Part shown: positions 33,111-43,149 of the stretch, piece by piece | How positions within the stretch are numbered: the stretch's first letter is position 1 | Layout: every line of letters begins with the position of its first letter | NCBI RefSeq assembly: GCF_000381345.1 | Contig: NZ_KB906398.1 | Coordinates: 1 to 64,000 of the forward strand | Length of the DNA stretch: 64,000 nucleotides | From: Deinococcus apachensis DSM 19763 | Lineage (GTDB): Bacteria > Deinococcota > Deinococci > Deinococcales > Deinococcaceae | Direction: 5' to 3' | Notes under the pieces: generated by a model | What the model saw: the letters and a program-made list of their open reading frames with translations, nothing else | What the model was told of the DNA's origin: nothing | Databases searched by the model: none | Program-made: the position numbers and the translations under genes

Positions 33111-34685
33111 CTACGTGGGCGCCGTGATGGCCTGAATGACCGCCCGGCGATCCCGGTCCTTGATGAGTTCGGCCTGAGCGAGCAGTCGCGGGTCGTCCGC
33201 CTGCCCGACGAGTGCGGCGAGGGTGAGGCCTCGCTCGGTGGTGAGCCGGTATTCCCACGCCTCGACCGCGTGGTTGTAGTCCCCGTACACGATCCGCCCC
33301 CCCAGTTCGTCCGGCGTGCGGTATTTGTTCATCTCGATGTCGGCTGGCTCCTGAGCGGGCAGGCGGTAGTAGGACTGGGCCAGCCGGTCGAGCAGCTCCG
33401 TGTTGAGGCGCTCGGGCAGGAACTCCTGGAGACTGAAATTCACGCTCGTCGCGTCCCCCAGGGCGAGAGCGTTTCGGAGGGCGACGGTCCGCAGCCCGTA
33501 GCCCAGGATCTCGTCGAGTGGGTAGCTGGTGGCCGCGACGTACCCCGCCCCGTGTTCGTTGATCCTGAACGTCGTTCCCTCGCCCGACTCCGTGATCCCG
33601 ACCAGCCGCAGGGCTACGGGCCCTGTGCTACTCCCGGTGACACTGAGGATGGACCCGGCATACACCACCCGGTGGATGGGGTTGTCGGAAGTGAAGCGCA
33701 GCTCCCCGAACGCCGCTGGGAGGGTCTGTGTGATGGCGGGGTCCGTAGGGCTGACCTGGCTGTCCTGAAGGGGGCCAGGGTTGAACGAGGGCTGAGGGGA
33801 GACCGGCGTCCAGGTGTTGGCCGCAGGGCTCGTATACCACCCGTAGGCACCCGCGGCGGGGAGCCACAGGCGCGGATCGTTCGGGGCGGTCTCCCGCTGG
33901 ACCCGGTAGCCGTAATAGCCGACCTGATCCGAGTAACTGCGGTAGGTGAACCATTCCCCGTCCTGCCGCTGCCCGGCGTACCACTCCACCACCGTGCAGG
34001 GTTTCTCGGCCGTGGGGGGGAGCCATTTCCAGTCGACGAGGTCGGCGTCGAGCACCTCCACAGAAAAGGTGCGGGCGGGGGCACAGAAGAACATTCCGTC
34101 CGGGTTCACCCCGAAGGCGATCTGGACCCCCATGCCTGAGCCGTCCTGCCGAATCTGTTCCAGGACGTCGTACGGGTCCTGCCCATTCGCGCGGGTGATC
34201 GGGCGGCAGTCGAACCCCAGGTCCGGGCACAGCACTGGGTCATACCCGATCAGGCTTGGCGTGCCGAGCTGGCTGGAACCGATGGCCGCCTGGATGACAG
34301 CCCGGACCGTCAGGTGGGCGGCCTGTTTGGGGGTGGTGAAGTTCACGGGGAGAGTGATCTCGCGCAGCCGCAAGGCCAGCGAGCGCAGAATGTAGCCCTC
34401 GCCCAGCACGTCCCGCTTGTTGCCCCCCTGCCTGACCTCACCGTAGAAAAGGTTGTCCCAGGTGTTGCCCTGAGGGTTCAGGTACTGGAACTGCACCGTG
34501 GAAAGGGGCGGGATCTGGATGCCCGCCCCTTTGGCCGTGAAACTGGCCTCCTGACAGTCGCCGTCGGGAGTGACCCGCATCCGCAGTCCTTCCGAGAGGA
34601 TGAAGCTCTCGTCCCGGTCGATGACGCGCGGGCCAGCCCCGAGGGGCGTCCAGACATGAAGCCTCCAGGTCAGGTCAGGTGCCAA
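33111..34685 (-). CDS. Baseplate hub / tail-lysin-like tail protein
   Basis: The 524-residue product has the look of phage hub proteins with a beta-barrel N-terminal half (LTWRLHVWTPLGAG, LSEGLRMRVTPDGDCQEASF, FYGEVRQGG), a middle helical domain (DPYDVLEQIRQDGSGMG) and further barrel strands. It follows the tape measure gene by 13 bp, where siphophages encode distal tail and hub proteins. Confidence 0.75.
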   Translation of the reverse strand: MAPDLTWRLHVWTPLGAGPRVIDRDESFILSEGLRMRVTPDGDCQEASFTAKGAGIQIPPLSTVQFQYLNPQGNTWDNLFYGEVRQGGNKRDVLGEGYILRSLALRLREITLPVNFTTPKQAAHLTVRAVIQAAIGSSQLGTPSLIGYDPVLCPDLGFDCRPITRANGQDPYDVLEQIRQDGSGMGVQIAFGVNPDGMFFCAPARTFSVEVLDADLVDWKWLPPTAEKPCTVVEWYAGQRQDGEWFTYRSYSDQVGYYGYRVQRETAPNDPRLWLPAAGAYGWYTSPAANTWTPVSPQPSFNPGPLQDSQVSPTDPAITQTLPAAFGELRFTSDNPIHRVVYAGSILSVTGSSTGPVALRLVGITESGEGTTFRINEHGAGYVAATSYPLDEILGYGLRTVALRNALALGDATSVNFSLQEFLPERLNTELLDRLAQSYYRLPAQEPADIEMNKYRTPDELGGRIVYGDYNHAVEAWEYRLTTERGLTLAALVGQADDPRLLAQAELIKDRDRRAVIQAITAPT

Positions 34686-34698
34686 GAGTCACCTCCTT

Positions 34699-37600
34699 TC
34701 ATTGCAGCGGGCCAAGCCCGCTCAGGGCAGGTGGGCCGCCTTGCCCTGGCCTTTGCGCCCTCATGACGTAATCGGCAAGGGCGATCAGGCTCTGGTTCGC
34801 GCGGTTCTGGAGCCCCACGTCCCACCCGGCCAGGTTCCGCAGGCCAGTCAGGGCGTCTGCCGGGAGCGTGAGTTCGAAGCGCGGAATGCCGAGTTGCATC
34901 CCGGGCGCGTTGCCGATGAGATTGCCGGAGGGAGAGCCTGACTGCCCGTCCGCCCCGATGCCCCACCTCTGCCCGATGCCTTGCAATTTGGGCGCGACAT
35001 CGGTGTAGAACCGCTGCCCGAGCTGATCCACCTGGCTGATCGCCGCGTCAATCCCGGCGAGGGCCGCCGCATCGTCCGCCGTATCGGGCGTTTTCAGCGC
35101 GTCGGACCAGGCCTTGATGGCGGGGCCAATGATGTTCTTGAGCAGAGTTTCGTTCAGGAACAGGTCGGTGACGCCGCCCAGCAAGCCGTCAAACACCTGC
35201 TCCCGGAGGGTCTTGCTGAAGATGGAGAAGTCGTTCTTGAGGATGGCGTTCTTCAGACCATCCTTGATTCCCCCACTGAACCCGGCCTCCAGCGATTTGG
35301 CAAACAACAGGCCGAGTTTGTCCACCTCCTGCTTGACCTCCGGGCCGCCCCCGAACGTATCGGCGAGCCAGCCGCGCGAGCGCACAAATGTTTTGGCGAA
35401 GTCGTCGCCGTTGATGAAGGTGAACTGCTCGTTGAAGTCCTCCTGCATCCGCTTGGCCTCGGCCCGGGCCTTGCGGAAGCCCCCCAAGGCCTCAGCGATC
35501 CCACTGATCACCTTCGTGACCGCGCCCACCCAGGCCCCGATGTCGAGGGGATTGGCGATGATGCGCGCCACGTCCCCCACCAGCGCCCCCACCTTCCCAG
35601 CGAGGTTGCCCAGGCCGTTCAGGTTGGCTGCGAGGTCGGAGCCTCCCACAACTTCAGCGAGCTGGCCGAACGCCCCCGCCAGGTCCTGCACGTACCCGGC
35701 GTACTCCTGCACCTTGCCGAGCGTGCGGAGGGTCCGGGCGATCTCCGGGTTCAGGGCACGCAGGCTGACTGCCAGCTCGCGGAGGCGCTGAGCGAGGGGG
35801 ATGTTTCCCGCCGCCTCGGCCGCCGCGGCCATCTCGTTCAGCTCCGAGGCCGCGTTGTGCAGCCCCTCCGTGTATTCCTGGGCACCGATCTTGCCGGAGT
35901 CGAACCAGTCGGTGAGTTCCTGCACGCCCTGCTGCCACTGGGTCAGGTCGAAGGCGTTGCCCACCGCTTCGGGCTCCGGGTCCCGGCTGAACTCGTCGAT
36001 CAGCGCGAGCAGGTTCTGCAAGTCGACCTCGGTGAGTCGGCTCTGCTCACGGGCTTGTTGCAGACTCTCGACCAGGGCGTTCTTCTGGATAGGGTCGCCC
36101 AATCCGGCGCGCCCCAGAGCGAAGATTTTGTCAGCCCAGTCGGTGAACTCGTTCCCGGGCAAGCTGGGAACGTTCTTCGTCGCCCGCTCCCACCCGTCGG
36201 TGATGCCCTCCTCGGTGATGGTGCCCAGCGCGTCGAGGTAGGCCTGGGCGCTCGACACCCCCTCCTCCAGCGCCTGGCGGACGCTGGGCGGCAGCCGCTG
36301 ACCCACCTCGGAGGCGAGCAGCGTGCTGGCCTCGACCATGAGGCCCTGCACCTCGGCGGCCGTCTGGAGCGGCGCGTCGGGGTCGGTCGGGCCTGCCAGG
36401 CGGGTGGTCAGGTCACGGGCGGTGGCGATCTCGTCCAGGCTGGCGGTGCTGCCGTCCCCACCCCGGTTCACGAACCCGTTGGGGCCAGGCACGTACCCAG
36501 TCTTGTAGGAGTCGTCGTAAGTGGGCATCTGTCCGCGCAGGTCGGTGAGGAGCCCGCGCAACCGCGCCCGCATGGCCGGGTCAGTGATCTCCTCCAAGCG
36601 GGTCATCACCTGGCCGATCTGTTCGTCGAGGGTGCCGCTGAGGGTCGCCACGAACGAGTTGAACTCGTCGGTCAGGGCGGAGGTGCCCGTCAGGTCGTTG
36701 ATCGCGTCAGCAGCATCCTCCCCCCGGGCTGCCGCGTCCATCACATCGGAGAGAGCCCCCTCCAACACGGCGAGCGCCCCGTCCGAATCTCCAGCCTGGG
36801 CCAGCTCGTCGGCGGTCTTTTTCGCTCCCTCGGCGAGCGCGGTATTGGCGTCAGCCTGTATCTGGAAGATGACCTGCTGCTGGCGCTCAGCCTCCTGACG
36901 GCGGCGTTCCCACTCACCGAAGACTGCCGCGATCAGGTCCTGATCGCGGTCGGCGACCGCTTCGTCATAGATGCGGAGGAGCCCCTGCTCCGATTGGGTC
37001 TGGAGGTTGTCGAGGATGAACTGTTTCGTGCTGACGTAGGCCTCCTGATCCGCCCGCGCGGTCGCCTCGGCCTCCTCCCGCTCGGCGGCGCCCACCTCGC
37101 GGCGGTGGGCCAACGCGTCGGCGTACGTGCGCTCGATGATGGTGGCCGTCTCGGGAGCCAAACGGCGGGCTTCCGTGAGGGCGACCTCCACGTCGTCCCG
37201 GATCTTGACGATGGAAAAGCCCGTCGCGGCGGACAGCGAGCGCAGCAGTCCCTCGTCCCCGCCCCCATACCGTTGCCGGAACGAGAAGTCCGTGGCCGCA
37301 TCGCCCCCGTAGCGGGTGGTCGCCACATCCTGGGCCTGCTTGAAGGCGGCAGCCCACGCCTGTACGCCAGGAGCCTCTCTCGCCAGATCGCGGGCCTGAT
37401 CCCGCAGCCGGACGATGACCGGGTTCAGGTCCAGCCCGGCTTTTTTCGCGTCGTCCAGGGCGTCCCCGAGATCGCTCCAGAAGGAGGTGACGTCCGCCTC
37501 AGTGAGCGTGCCCGAGAGGCTTTTCTGCATGAAGGTGTCGGTGAGCCCCTCGTAGCGCTTCTGGAGGTTGCTGACCGCCTCGGCCTCCTGCTCGATCCCT

Positions 37601-40600
37601 TCGGTAGCCTGCCGCACCGCCGCGTCCCGCTGTCCCCGGGCGGTGAGTTCCGCCTGGGTGTAGGTCCGGTTCGCGGCGTCCTGTGCGCCCTGGCGGAACT
37701 GGGCGGGGCCATTCGCTGCCGCCGCGAGGGCCTGCTGCTGGGTAGCCCGCGCCACCGCTAAGCGGGCCTGATACTCGTCCTCCGCCTGCCGCTTGATGAG
37801 GGCGAGGCGTTGAGCCGCCGTTCCCCGGAAGGCGTCGAGCTCTTGTTTGTTGAGCTCCTGGGTGCGGGCAAGATCATCCTGGGCCGCCTGGATGCTCTGC
37901 TTGCGCCGCTCATCGGCCACCCTTGCCCGGAGCTGGGCCTGCTCCTTCTCTCTCGCCAGGGTGCGCTCATGGGCGGCCTTCTCTGCCGCCTCCACCCGCC
38001 CGTCCCGGTCGCTTTGGGCTTTTAACAGGGCCGCGTCGTAGGCCCGCTGGGCGATCAGGCGGGCCTGCGCGCGTTCCTGGGCGGGGCCACGGTCGGCGTC
38101 CCCCTGGGCATCTCTCAAGCGGCGGTCCGCCACGGCCTTCTCGGCCTGGTAAATCTGCTCGGCGTAGCGTTTCTCCACGGTGAGGCGTTGCTGCGCGTTG
38201 TCGCGCGCCTTCCGCAGGTCGTTCTCGCGCATCTGCTGGAGTTTGGCGAGTTCCTGTTCGGCCAGGGTGATGTTGCCCTGACGGGCCGCCTCCGCCACAG
38301 CGGCACGACGCTGAGCAGCCTCGCGGTCGCGCCGTTCTTGGTCATCGGCCAGCGTGCGATCTGCGGCCCGTTCGGCAGCAGCCTGATCCTGGCGGGCCTT
38401 CGACCGCTGGGCCGCCGCGGCCTTGTAGGCTTCGGCCACAGCAGCGACGCGGGTCTTCTCGATAGCGACGAGGTCGGCTCCCGGCAACTTTTTCGCCTCG
38501 TCTGCGGCCTGCTGGGCAGCCTTGACCCGCTGATCCCTCTGAAGGTTTGCCAGGCGGTTCTCGGCGGCGATGATGGCCGGGCCGGTCTGTTCGATGATCT
38601 TCGCCCGCTGGGCGGCGTTATCGCGGGCCAGGTCAAGCGCCGTGGCCTGTTGCTGCTTCAGGCTGTCCAGGTAACGGCGGGCGTCCCCCTCGCGCCCGGT
38701 GTTCAAAGCTTGCTGTAGGTCTTGCTGGGTCTTGAGGCGATTTTTCGCGGCAGTGTCGGCATCCCGGTTGGCCCGGTCTGCCGCCTGCTTCCTGTCCTCG
38801 TAGGCCGCCTTTTCGACCTGGACCACGGCCGCCCTCGCCTTGCTGTCGCCTACCCAGATGGCGAGGTTGCGGTCGGCAGCGGCGCGCTGGGCAGCACTCC
38901 CGGTGGCGTAGGCCTGTTCCTGGGCCTTGAGAAGTCGTAGGGCATCGTTGCCGTAGCGGTTGAGGTCCTGCTGGGTGGCGATGTACTCGCCCGTGCTTTT
39001 CTTCAGGCCTCCCTGCGCGTCCCTGACCCGGGCGATGGCGCGAGCGTTGCCGTCGGACGCCTTCTCGAAATTTTGGACGGCCACAGTTGCAGCGTCGAGA
39101 GCCTGGGTGAGCGGGATACTCTTGGGGTTTTTCTTCAGCGCCTCCTGCGCTTTTTCCAGGGCGGCGGTGAGCTGCTGAGCCCGGATGATCTGGGCGGCAG
39201 TGATGGGACCGTCCTTGTCATCAGGAGGTGGGGGGGTAGTGGGTCGGGGAGTGGGGCGCCCCTCGGTCACACCCGCTGCCCGCCCGAGGTCGGACGCGCT
39301 CACGTACCCGGTCACGCGGCCAAGCCGGTCGATGGCGACATTGCCGACGGGGTTCACCCGGCCTGCGTCGAGCGCCTCACCGGACCGGACGCCTCCCGGC
39401 CCGAAGCGCCCGCCATTCTCCTGGTAGGTCACGCGGTTGTTGCCTCGCACCATGCCGCCGCCGATGTAGATGCCGACGTGGTTCTGGCCGTTCTCGGTAT
39501 AAAACACGGTGTCGCCCGGCTTAAGGTCCTGCACTCCGCTGTAGGAGCGGAGCAATCCCGCCGCTTTCGCGTTCCGGGCAGCATCCCGCGCGTCGGTCTG
39601 TCCGTCACGGTTGCTGTCGGTCTGGAACAGCTTATTGATGAAGGGCGCCGCCCGCTCATCCGCCTTACCCAGGGTGAGCCGCACCCATTGAGCGCAGTAA
39701 TTCACCACCATGTCAGCGGTCTTGAGCCCTGTTTGCCGCAGGGCTTGCATAGCGACCGCGCTCTGATACTCGGTGGAGTTCGTGGGCGCGTCGTACCCGG
39801 TGGGATCGGCAGTCTTATCGCCGGGCTCCCGTGGACCAGCCTGGCCGGGTTGCAGGTTGGAAGTGGCACTGCTGCGGTTGTCCGCCTCAATCTGGGCCTG
39901 CGTGCGGCGCAATTCGGCCAGGCGCCCCTCCTGCGCCCGGATGCTCGCCTCCAGCCCGTTCAGGCGGGTCTGGATTTCAAGGCGAGTCGCCTGGGACATC
40001 TGCGGCCCTTGGTCAGCGAGCTGCTTCTTGCCAATTGCAAGGGCCTGCCGGTCTCCGTCGAGCTGCCGCTCGGCGTTCAGAATCTGATTCCCGATTCCGT
40101 TCAGTTCCCGGACCTTGAGAAACTTCGACAGCAGGGCGTCCGCCCGGTTCAGCATCTCCTCGATGCCTTGCAGGACCGCCAGCTTCGTGGGGGCGAACAG
40201 TTCGCCCACGCTCACCCACAGCGCCTTCCACTTCGCCGTGACGCGGTTGGTGGTCTCGTCGATGGTGGCGGCCATCTTGCCGTAGGCCTCGCTCGTCGCC
40301 CCGGCACTCTGCGCCTGCCCGGTCAGGGTCTGGTTGAACCGCTCGAAGTTCCCGTTTGCCAGGGCCGTAGCTGCCGTCAGCCCCCCGACATCCCCGAACA
40401 GGATCGCCATCTTGTCGCTGCTGTTCCCGGTGGCGCGGGCCACGTCCTCCAGAAAACCCTTCAGACCCTTCGCGGCAAGCGCCTGGGCGTTGAACTGAAG
40501 CTTGAGGTCCGAGGCCAGCCCCGCCGCCTGCTCGCTGGGTTTGATGATGTTGGAGATGGCCGAGCGCAAGTACTCGACCGCCGCGCCCGGTTGGACGCCC

Positions 40601-42075
40601 TGCGCCGTGAGGGCGGCGACGGCGGCCAGCACCTCGTCCAGTCCCACGCCCGCCTGGGCCGCCACAGGCAGCACCGCCCCGAGACTCCGGGCGAGCTGAT
40701 CGAACGTGACCTTGCCGTCCTTGACGGCCTGGAACAGTTGATCGCTCACCCGGCCCGCGTCGGAGGCCGTGAGCTTGTAAGCGTTCAGGACGGAGGTCAG
40801 CACGTCCGTCGCCGTGGCGGTATCCGTTGCTCCAGCCCGGGCCAGGAGGGTGGCCTGACGCAGCAGGTTCAGGGAGGCGGTGAGGTCTTCCGTCCCTTTC
40901 ACCCCGGCACCCAGCACGTCGTACAGGCCCCGGTTGAGGTCCGTGAAACTCGCCCCGGTGTCCGCACTCAGCTTGAGGACCGCCCGGCCCGTCTCCCCGA
41001 GCTGCTGGGTGGTCTTATCGGTCAGGGTGGCGACTTGGGCGAGTCCCCGCTCGAACTGGGCGTACTCGTTCACCGCCTTGTTGATCGCTGCCCCGGTGGC
41101 CGCCGCAGCCACGGCAACCACCCCGAGCGCGGCCCCGGCAAAGCCTGCCGCCACGCCCACCCCGTTGAGGGCCGTCCCGGCCCCCGTCATGCCGGTTCGC
41201 AGGAAGCCTGCCGCCTGCCCGGCCGTGTTGAGCCCCTGCCCGACCTGGATGGTGTGCGGCACGGCGCCCTGCGCGGCGACGCGCACAGTCTGGAGGGCCT
41301 GCCCGATGCCGCTGATCTGGGCCGCCGCCGCCCCGAGCGAGGGGCTGAGGGCGGCGACCTGCCGCAGCCCGCCCAGCAATCCGGGGAGGACGTTCTGGAG
41401 GCCGACAGCGACGTTGCCGGAGAAGCTAACGGGGTTAAGAACCCCCGCCGCCGTGTTCTGCTCGCGCTCGACCCGGCCCTGAAGGTCCGCGAGCTGCTTG
41501 AGCTCCCGGGTCGTGAAGTCGGCCCGCTCCCCCATGAGCTTGAGGGTGTTGATGATCTGCTGGCCGCGCATGTTGAAGCCCGCGAGGTCCGTTTCTCCGG
41601 CGTCGAACTCGGCGCGGAGCCGGGAGTAAGCCAGTTTCAGCCGGTCGATTTCCTCGCGTCGGGCGGCGAAGGCCGCGCGTCCCGCCTGGGCCGCCTCGCG
41701 GTCGGCCTGGGCGGAGAGGCGGGTGGTGAGGGTGAGTTGGGCGGCCTGCTCGCGGAGTTTGGCCGCATTCGCCTGGCTCTCAGCAGTCGCGGTGCGGGCA
41801 GCAGCAGCCTGAGCCGCGCCGGTCGCTCGGTACTGGGCTTCCAGGCTCTTCGAGGCGGCGGCCTGCTCCCGGCTCGCCTTCACGCCTTGTCCCGTCAGCG
41901 CGTCGAGGTCGGCTCGGACGCTCTTGAGCCCAGCAGAGATGCCCGTTGTGTCCAGGCTCGCGGGGAGAGTGAGACGCCCCTTGAACCCCGCCTCGGCGCG
42001 GTCAAGGGCGCGTTTGACCTCGGCATCGGGAAGGAGGAGGGCTACCTCCGCAGTGATCTCGCCGATGTTGGGCAT
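34699..42075 (-). CDS. Tape measure protein with embedded peptidoglycan hydrolase domain
   Basis: The 2458-residue product sets the phage tail length. Residues 1-190 are coiled coil; 300-680 hold the Ala/Gly-rich TMP core with hydrophobic helices. A cysteine peptidase-like domain of the NlpC/P60 or CHAP kind spans about 770-900: Cys794 in NYCAQWVRLTLGK and His866 in GQNHVGIYIGGG. Between them DSNRDGQTD resembles an EF-hand/dockerin calcium loop. About 1050-1650 is nearly continuous Ala/Arg/Gln coiled coil. This domain would cut wall during DNA entry. ATG 42073-42075 follows AGGAGGTAG. Confidence 0.9.
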   Translation of the reverse strand: MPNIGEITAEVALLLPDAEVKRALDRAEAGFKGRLTLPASLDTTGISAGLKSVRADLDALTGQGVKASREQAAASKSLEAQYRATGAAQAAAARTATAESQANAAKLREQAAQLTLTTRLSAQADREAAQAGRAAFAARREEIDRLKLAYSRLRAEFDAGETDLAGFNMRGQQIINTLKLMGERADFTTRELKQLADLQGRVEREQNTAAGVLNPVSFSGNVAVGLQNVLPGLLGGLRQVAALSPSLGAAAAQISGIGQALQTVRVAAQGAVPHTIQVGQGLNTAGQAAGFLRTGMTGAGTALNGVGVAAGFAGAALGVVAVAAAATGAAINKAVNEYAQFERGLAQVATLTDKTTQQLGETGRAVLKLSADTGASFTDLNRGLYDVLGAGVKGTEDLTASLNLLRQATLLARAGATDTATATDVLTSVLNAYKLTASDAGRVSDQLFQAVKDGKVTFDQLARSLGAVLPVAAQAGVGLDEVLAAVAALTAQGVQPGAAVEYLRSAISNIIKPSEQAAGLASDLKLQFNAQALAAKGLKGFLEDVARATGNSSDKMAILFGDVGGLTAATALANGNFERFNQTLTGQAQSAGATSEAYGKMAATIDETTNRVTAKWKALWVSVGELFAPTKLAVLQGIEEMLNRADALLSKFLKVRELNGIGNQILNAERQLDGDRQALAIGKKQLADQGPQMSQATRLEIQTRLNGLEASIRAQEGRLAELRRTQAQIEADNRSSATSNLQPGQAGPREPGDKTADPTGYDAPTNSTEYQSAVAMQALRQTGLKTADMVVNYCAQWVRLTLGKADERAAPFINKLFQTDSNRDGQTDARDAARNAKAAGLLRSYSGVQDLKPGDTVFYTENGQNHVGIYIGGGMVRGNNRVTYQENGGRFGPGGVRSGEALDAGRVNPVGNVAIDRLGRVTGYVSASDLGRAAGVTEGRPTPRPTTPPPPDDKDGPITAAQIIRAQQLTAALEKAQEALKKNPKSIPLTQALDAATVAVQNFEKASDGNARAIARVRDAQGGLKKSTGEYIATQQDLNRYGNDALRLLKAQEQAYATGSAAQRAAADRNLAIWVGDSKARAAVVQVEKAAYEDRKQAADRANRDADTAAKNRLKTQQDLQQALNTGREGDARRYLDSLKQQQATALDLARDNAAQRAKIIEQTGPAIIAAENRLANLQRDQRVKAAQQAADEAKKLPGADLVAIEKTRVAAVAEAYKAAAAQRSKARQDQAAAERAADRTLADDQERRDREAAQRRAAVAEAARQGNITLAEQELAKLQQMRENDLRKARDNAQQRLTVEKRYAEQIYQAEKAVADRRLRDAQGDADRGPAQERAQARLIAQRAYDAALLKAQSDRDGRVEAAEKAAHERTLAREKEQAQLRARVADERRKQSIQAAQDDLARTQELNKQELDAFRGTAAQRLALIKRQAEDEYQARLAVARATQQQALAAAANGPAQFRQGAQDAANRTYTQAELTARGQRDAAVRQATEGIEQEAEAVSNLQKRYEGLTDTFMQKSLSGTLTEADVTSFWSDLGDALDDAKKAGLDLNPVIVRLRDQARDLAREAPGVQAWAAAFKQAQDVATTRYGGDAATDFSFRQRYGGGDEGLLRSLSAATGFSIVKIRDDVEVALTEARRLAPETATIIERTYADALAHRREVGAAEREEAEATARADQEAYVSTKQFILDNLQTQSEQGLLRIYDEAVADRDQDLIAAVFGEWERRRQEAERQQQVIFQIQADANTALAEGAKKTADELAQAGDSDGALAVLEGALSDVMDAAARGEDAADAINDLTGTSALTDEFNSFVATLSGTLDEQIGQVMTRLEEITDPAMRARLRGLLTDLRGQMPTYDDSYKTGYVPGPNGFVNRGGDGSTASLDEIATARDLTTRLAGPTDPDAPLQTAAEVQGLMVEASTLLASEVGQRLPPSVRQALEEGVSSAQAYLDALGTITEEGITDGWERATKNVPSLPGNEFTDWADKIFALGRAGLGDPIQKNALVESLQQAREQSRLTEVDLQNLLALIDEFSRDPEPEAVGNAFDLTQWQQGVQELTDWFDSGKIGAQEYTEGLHNAASELNEMAAAAEAAGNIPLAQRLRELAVSLRALNPEIARTLRTLGKVQEYAGYVQDLAGAFGQLAEVVGGSDLAANLNGLGNLAGKVGALVGDVARIIANPLDIGAWVGAVTKVISGIAEALGGFRKARAEAKRMQEDFNEQFTFINGDDFAKTFVRSRGWLADTFGGGPEVKQEVDKLGLLFAKSLEAGFSGGIKDGLKNAILKNDFSIFSKTLREQVFDGLLGGVTDLFLNETLLKNIIGPAIKAWSDALKTPDTADDAAALAGIDAAISQVDQLGQRFYTDVAPKLQGIGQRWGIGADGQSGSPSGNLIGNAPGMQLGIPRFELTLPADALTGLRNLAGWDVGLQNRANQSLIALADYVMRAQRPGQGGPPALSGLGPLQ

Positions 42076-42102
42076 GTGTAGCTACCTCCTTTCGTGGGCA
42101 TG

Positions 42103-42125
42103 AAAAAACCGCCCACTTAGGGCGG
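42103..42125 (-). terminator. Terminator between cargo cassette and tape measure
   Basis: On the minus strand CCGCCC, a 5-nt loop and GGGCGG are followed by TTTTTT. It lies 65 bp after the cargo regulator gene and 28 bp before the tape measure ATG, closing the cassette transcript. Confidence 0.85.
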
Positions 42126-42190
42126 CGCTTATCAGCGTAGTTTTATTTTCTAGGGCGTTTAAAGAACCCCTGTATCTACAGTCCTGCGTG

Positions 42191-42772
42191 TCACAACCCC
42201 GATAGGAGGTCGAATTCCTGAGTCGGCATGGGGAGCGCAGTCTCACCGGTCGGCCGGGCGTAGTAGGCCCACGGAAACCAGGACGTCCCGACCCGCTGCC
42301 ACCCTGCGGCCTCCAGTGCTTGGAGGGAGGGATCGAAGGCCACCACCCGGCGGTGTTCCCACTGCTGCTCCGTCTTTTGAACTGTGTGATACAGCATGCC
42401 GAATCCGATGGAGTGCCAGCCATACCGTCCGGCCCGGTTGAGCACCTCCATCTCGTCGAAAGCGGTGAGCGGAGTCAGGCGCCGCGTCTCTCCCATTGGG
42501 GTGCTCGCCTCACCACTGCCTTTGCCAAAGCGTTGTTGGGCGGCCTGGCGCGTCATGTGGAGCACTTGACCAATCGCTTCCCAGCTTTGCCCGGCAGTGC
42601 GGGCGGCAGAGACTGCGGAGGAGAGCAGGGCGTTCGTCTCCTGGTTCGCCTGGGCGGTCAGGCGGACGAGTTCGAGGTGGACTTGAGGGTCCGATTCCAG
42701 GCGCTCCTGCAGATCAGGGATGCTGGCGGAAATAACGGCGGAAAGCTGCTGACCGAGGGGCGGCGAGGTCAT
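42191..42772 (-). CDS. HTH regulator of the cargo cassette, 193 aa
   Basis: Near residues 60-88 a helix-turn-helix is seen (AGQSWEAIGQVLHMTRQAAQ followed by QRFGKG). The C-terminal half (residues 100-193) is a Trp-rich alpha/beta domain ending EFDLLSGL. The ATG at 42770-42772 overlaps the stop of the membrane-protein gene (ATGA). Since the cassette promoter is covered by two palindromes, this is the likely autoregulator. It is unusual inside a phage late operon. Confidence 0.65.
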   Translation of the reverse strand: MTSPPLGQQLSAVISASIPDLQERLESDPQVHLELVRLTAQANQETNALLSSAVSAARTAGQSWEAIGQVLHMTRQAAQQRFGKGSGEASTPMGETRRLTPLTAFDEMEVLNRAGRYGWHSIGFGMLYHTVQKTEQQWEHRRVVAFDPSLQALEAAGWQRVGTSWFPWAYYARPTGETALPMPTQEFDLLSGL

Positions 42773-42963
42773 CGGCGGTAGGTCAACCTGAGCCAGACCG
42801 CAACGATGAGCAGGGCGGTGCCCATCCCGCAGAAGGCGCCGGAGGCGGTCATCACGAAATTGTTGAGCGAAGGGGCGACGTATGCAGCGAGCCAGGCCAG
42901 GAGGCCGCCCAGCAGAAGGAGGGCGAGGGCAGCGAAGCCGGAGTACCTTTGCATGGCTTTCAT
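42769..42963 (-). CDS. Small two-span membrane protein of the cargo cassette, 64 aa
   Basis: Two hydrophobic helices (FAALALLLLGGLLAWLAAYV and SGAFCGMGTALLIVAVWL) are separated by a short loop. The mRNA is predicted leaderless: TATTGT on the minus strand ends 6 nt before the ATG. It is translationally coupled to the HTH gene. Function is unknown; it may signal to or sequester the regulator, an inference. Confidence 0.7.
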   Translation of the reverse strand: MKAMQRYSGFAALALLLLGGLLAWLAAYVAPSLNNFVMTASGAFCGMGTALLIVAVWLRLTYRR

Positions 42964-42964
42964 A

Positions 42965-43011
42965 TGTCAACAATAAGTTGACACGCTCTATATGTCAACC
43001 AAAAGTTGACA
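42965..43011 (-). promoter_or_regulatory. Promoter covered by two tandem 19-bp palindromes
   Basis: TGTCAAC-AATAA-GTTGACA (42965-42983) and TGTCAAC-CAAAA-GTTGACA (42993-43011) are 28 bp apart, on one helix face within half a turn. Minus-strand -35 TTGACA (42993-42998) and -10 TATTGT (42970-42975), 17 bp apart, lie inside them, ending 6 nt before the membrane-protein ATG. Confidence 0.85.
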
Positions 43012-43149
43012 ATAGGTGGAAAGGGAGCGAGGGCGATGCATTTTGTGTTCGGCGGCTGAAACCGCCCACGCAGAGGCGGGCGGCAACTTTGCAGCGCGGG
43101 ACGAATTCAGGGCCATGTGCTGCCCATCCCCCTAACTCTCGGCTGGCCC

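Noticed and set aside
34981..37761. Long plus-strand frame (926 codons) antisense to the tape measure
   Set aside because: It has no ribosome binding site, no domain pattern and mirrors the GC-rich codons of the minus-strand gene.
39073..42081. Long plus-strand frame (1002 codons) antisense to the tape measure
   Set aside because: Same reasons; Arg/Gly/Leu-rich low-complexity residues typical of a GC shadow.
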